Below, in pieces: positions 4,664 through 5,279 of a DNA stretch of 5,279 nucleotides. The DNA lies in NCBI GenBank assembly GCA_016179715.1, contig JACPCQ010000038.1, forward strand, positions 1 through 5,279. Direction: 5' to 3'. The stretch comes from Parcubacteria group bacterium (GTDB lineage: Bacteria; Patescibacteriota; Minisyncoccia; JACPCQ01). The position numbers were made by a program, and so were the translations under genes. The notes under the pieces were generated by a model, which ran no database searches, was not told where the DNA came from, and was given only the letters and a program-made list of their open reading frames with translations. Every line of letters begins with the position of its first letter. Position 1 is the first letter of the stretch.

Positions 4664-4972
4664 TCAAAACGGGTCAGTGATGTCCGGCTTTTCATTCCGG
4701 CGTTGTTCCAAAAGCTCCGCTTTTGCTTCCAACCCGTCAATAATCGTACTCAATTCCTGCCGATTTATGGTAACCGCAGGAGCAGTCTCGGAAGGGACGG
4801 CTTGTCTGTCCTCACGTAACACCAGCCAATAAAACAAAAAGCCGGAAAAGAGAAAGAGGGCAAACAACAGCAGGAAAAAAATATACATCGCCGCATCCCA
4901 GCGGCGCAGGAGTATTTGCCCGAGATCTTTTTCCCACGCAAAAACAGATTGTTGTTCCGGCTCTTGACGCAT
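4664..4972 (-). CDS. Small single-helix membrane protein after pilO
   Basis: This 102-residue protein has a cytoplasmic N-terminus of about 28 residues, a strong transmembrane helix (about 29-52, from MYIFFLLLFALFLF to FYWLVL) and an outer part. The outer part has a flexible Pro/Ala linker (59-67), an amphipathic helix (about 70-92, containing RQELSTIIDGLEAKAELLEQ) and a short end, PDITDPF. There is no cleavable signal. ATG at 4972 follows the PilO-like stop by three bases and has AGGA in the end of that gene, so it is probably coupled to it. The layout (one anchor plus a short outer helix) would suit an accessory subunit of the PilM-PilN-PilO inner-membrane platform. I recall similar short genes after pilO in Patescibacteria, but no named family is assigned. 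A T-rich stretch without a strong hairpin follows the stop. Confidence 0.75.
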   Translation of the reverse strand: MRQEPEQQSVFAWEKDLGQILLRRWDAAMYIFFLLLFALFLFSGFLFYWLVLREDRQAVPSETAPAVTINRQELSTIIDGLEAKAELLEQRRNEKPDITDPF

Positions 4973-4975
4973 ATA

Positions 4976-5279
4976 TTATAACTTTCCTACATAATTAAAT
5001 ATGCGAAGCTGTAGGCGTCCCTCCCACGGGAACGCGCGCTCTCCTTCAACATGCAACAGGCGCATGTCTGCCACCTGTAACTGGTACGGTATCAGCTCCA
5101 GCAACTGTATATAGTGCAGAATGTCGCGAAAACTGCCCCGAGCGAGCAGTGTTATGTTCAGCGTACCGTCACGCTTGTCTTCCGGAAGTCGCGCATCCCT
5201 GATACTCAAGTCAACCCCCGCATCTCTCGCCGCCGTTTCAAGCGCCTCAACCAGCGCTACAACATTCCCGGAATTCACA
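4976..5279 (-). CDS. pilO: PilO-like type IV pilus assembly protein (C-terminal part, cut by window edge)
   Basis: The visible 100 or so residues begin with a helix (VVALVEALETAARDAGVDLS). A beta-alpha-beta-beta pattern follows: a strand around TLNITLLARG, a helix from SFRDILHYIQLLELIP, a strand QLQVADMRLLHV, and a last strand GRLQLRIFNYV. This is the C-terminal ferredoxin-like domain of PilO (related to GspM), with the characteristic small-residue turn, then the (F/Y)xDxxxxxxxLE-type helix, then paired strands. PilO is an inner-membrane protein that partners PilN in the type IV pilus alignment complex. The N-terminal transmembrane helix and coiled coil would lie beyond the window. The frame is open to the edge, and the GTG at 5278 is probably internal. 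The partner gene follows after three bases. Related GspM/GspL-type domains are the main alternative. Confidence 0.65.
   Translation of the reverse strand, partial: VNSGNVVALVEALETAARDAGVDLSIRDARLPEDKRDGTLNITLLARGSFRDILHYIQLLELIPYQLQVADMRLLHVEGERAFPWEGRLQLRIFNYVGKL

Overview
The window most resembles a chromosomal piece from a bacterium of the Candidate Phyla Radiation (Patescibacteria, Parcubacteria-like). This is an inference. It rests on the perfect palindrome built on TGCCTGCCGGCAGGCA, which I recall as common between genes in such genomes and which occurs twice here. It also rests on a short, tightly packed gene layout, a PilO-type pilus gene followed by a small one-helix membrane protein, a C-terminal piece of an HD phosphohydrolase of a style common in that group, and weak Shine-Dalgarno signals. 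No ribosomal RNA or other taxonomic marker is present, so the assignment is moderate.

Left part (1-2800, plus strand, GC-rich): the tail of an upstream gene (to about 58) is closed by a clean Rho-independent terminator (91-136). A perfect extended -10 box (145-153) then drives an unrecognised 107-residue gene (187-510). A strong hairpin (526-554) separates it from glmS (636-2492), the complete glutamine-dependent glucosamine-6-phosphate synthase that opens the hexosamine/UDP-GlcNAc pathway for the cell wall. A small DUF1653 gene (2496-2735) follows three bases later, and a perfect 19-bp stem (2754-2794) ends the unit in both directions.

Middle (2798-3375, read on the minus strand): a possible 35-residue lysine-tailed mini-protein stops four bases from the shared terminator. 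Beyond it lies the C-terminal half of a YpgQ/YedJ-type HD phosphohydrolase that has lost its start codon and all metal-binding residues, so it is called a pseudogene. Its broken end coincides with a compact cluster of inverted repeats that carry the minihairpin GCGAAGC, followed by the 20-bp palindrome.

Right part (3376-5279, minus strand): a visibly AT-rich gene encodes a membrane-anchored, outward-facing right-handed beta-helix protein. It lies between the two palindrome copies together with tRNA-Arg(UCU), and just downstream of the 3' end of that tRNA. This looks like a small accessory segment, possibly transferred. Upstream of the tRNA, at the window edge, are a 102-residue single-helix membrane protein and the C-terminus of a PilO-like protein, three bases apart, which look like the end of a type IV pilus operon.

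The points most worth a second look are the truncated HD gene at the hairpin cluster, the palindrome-bounded AT-rich surface gene beside a tRNA, and the lysine-tailed mini-ORF. I do not see a complete new system in the window.
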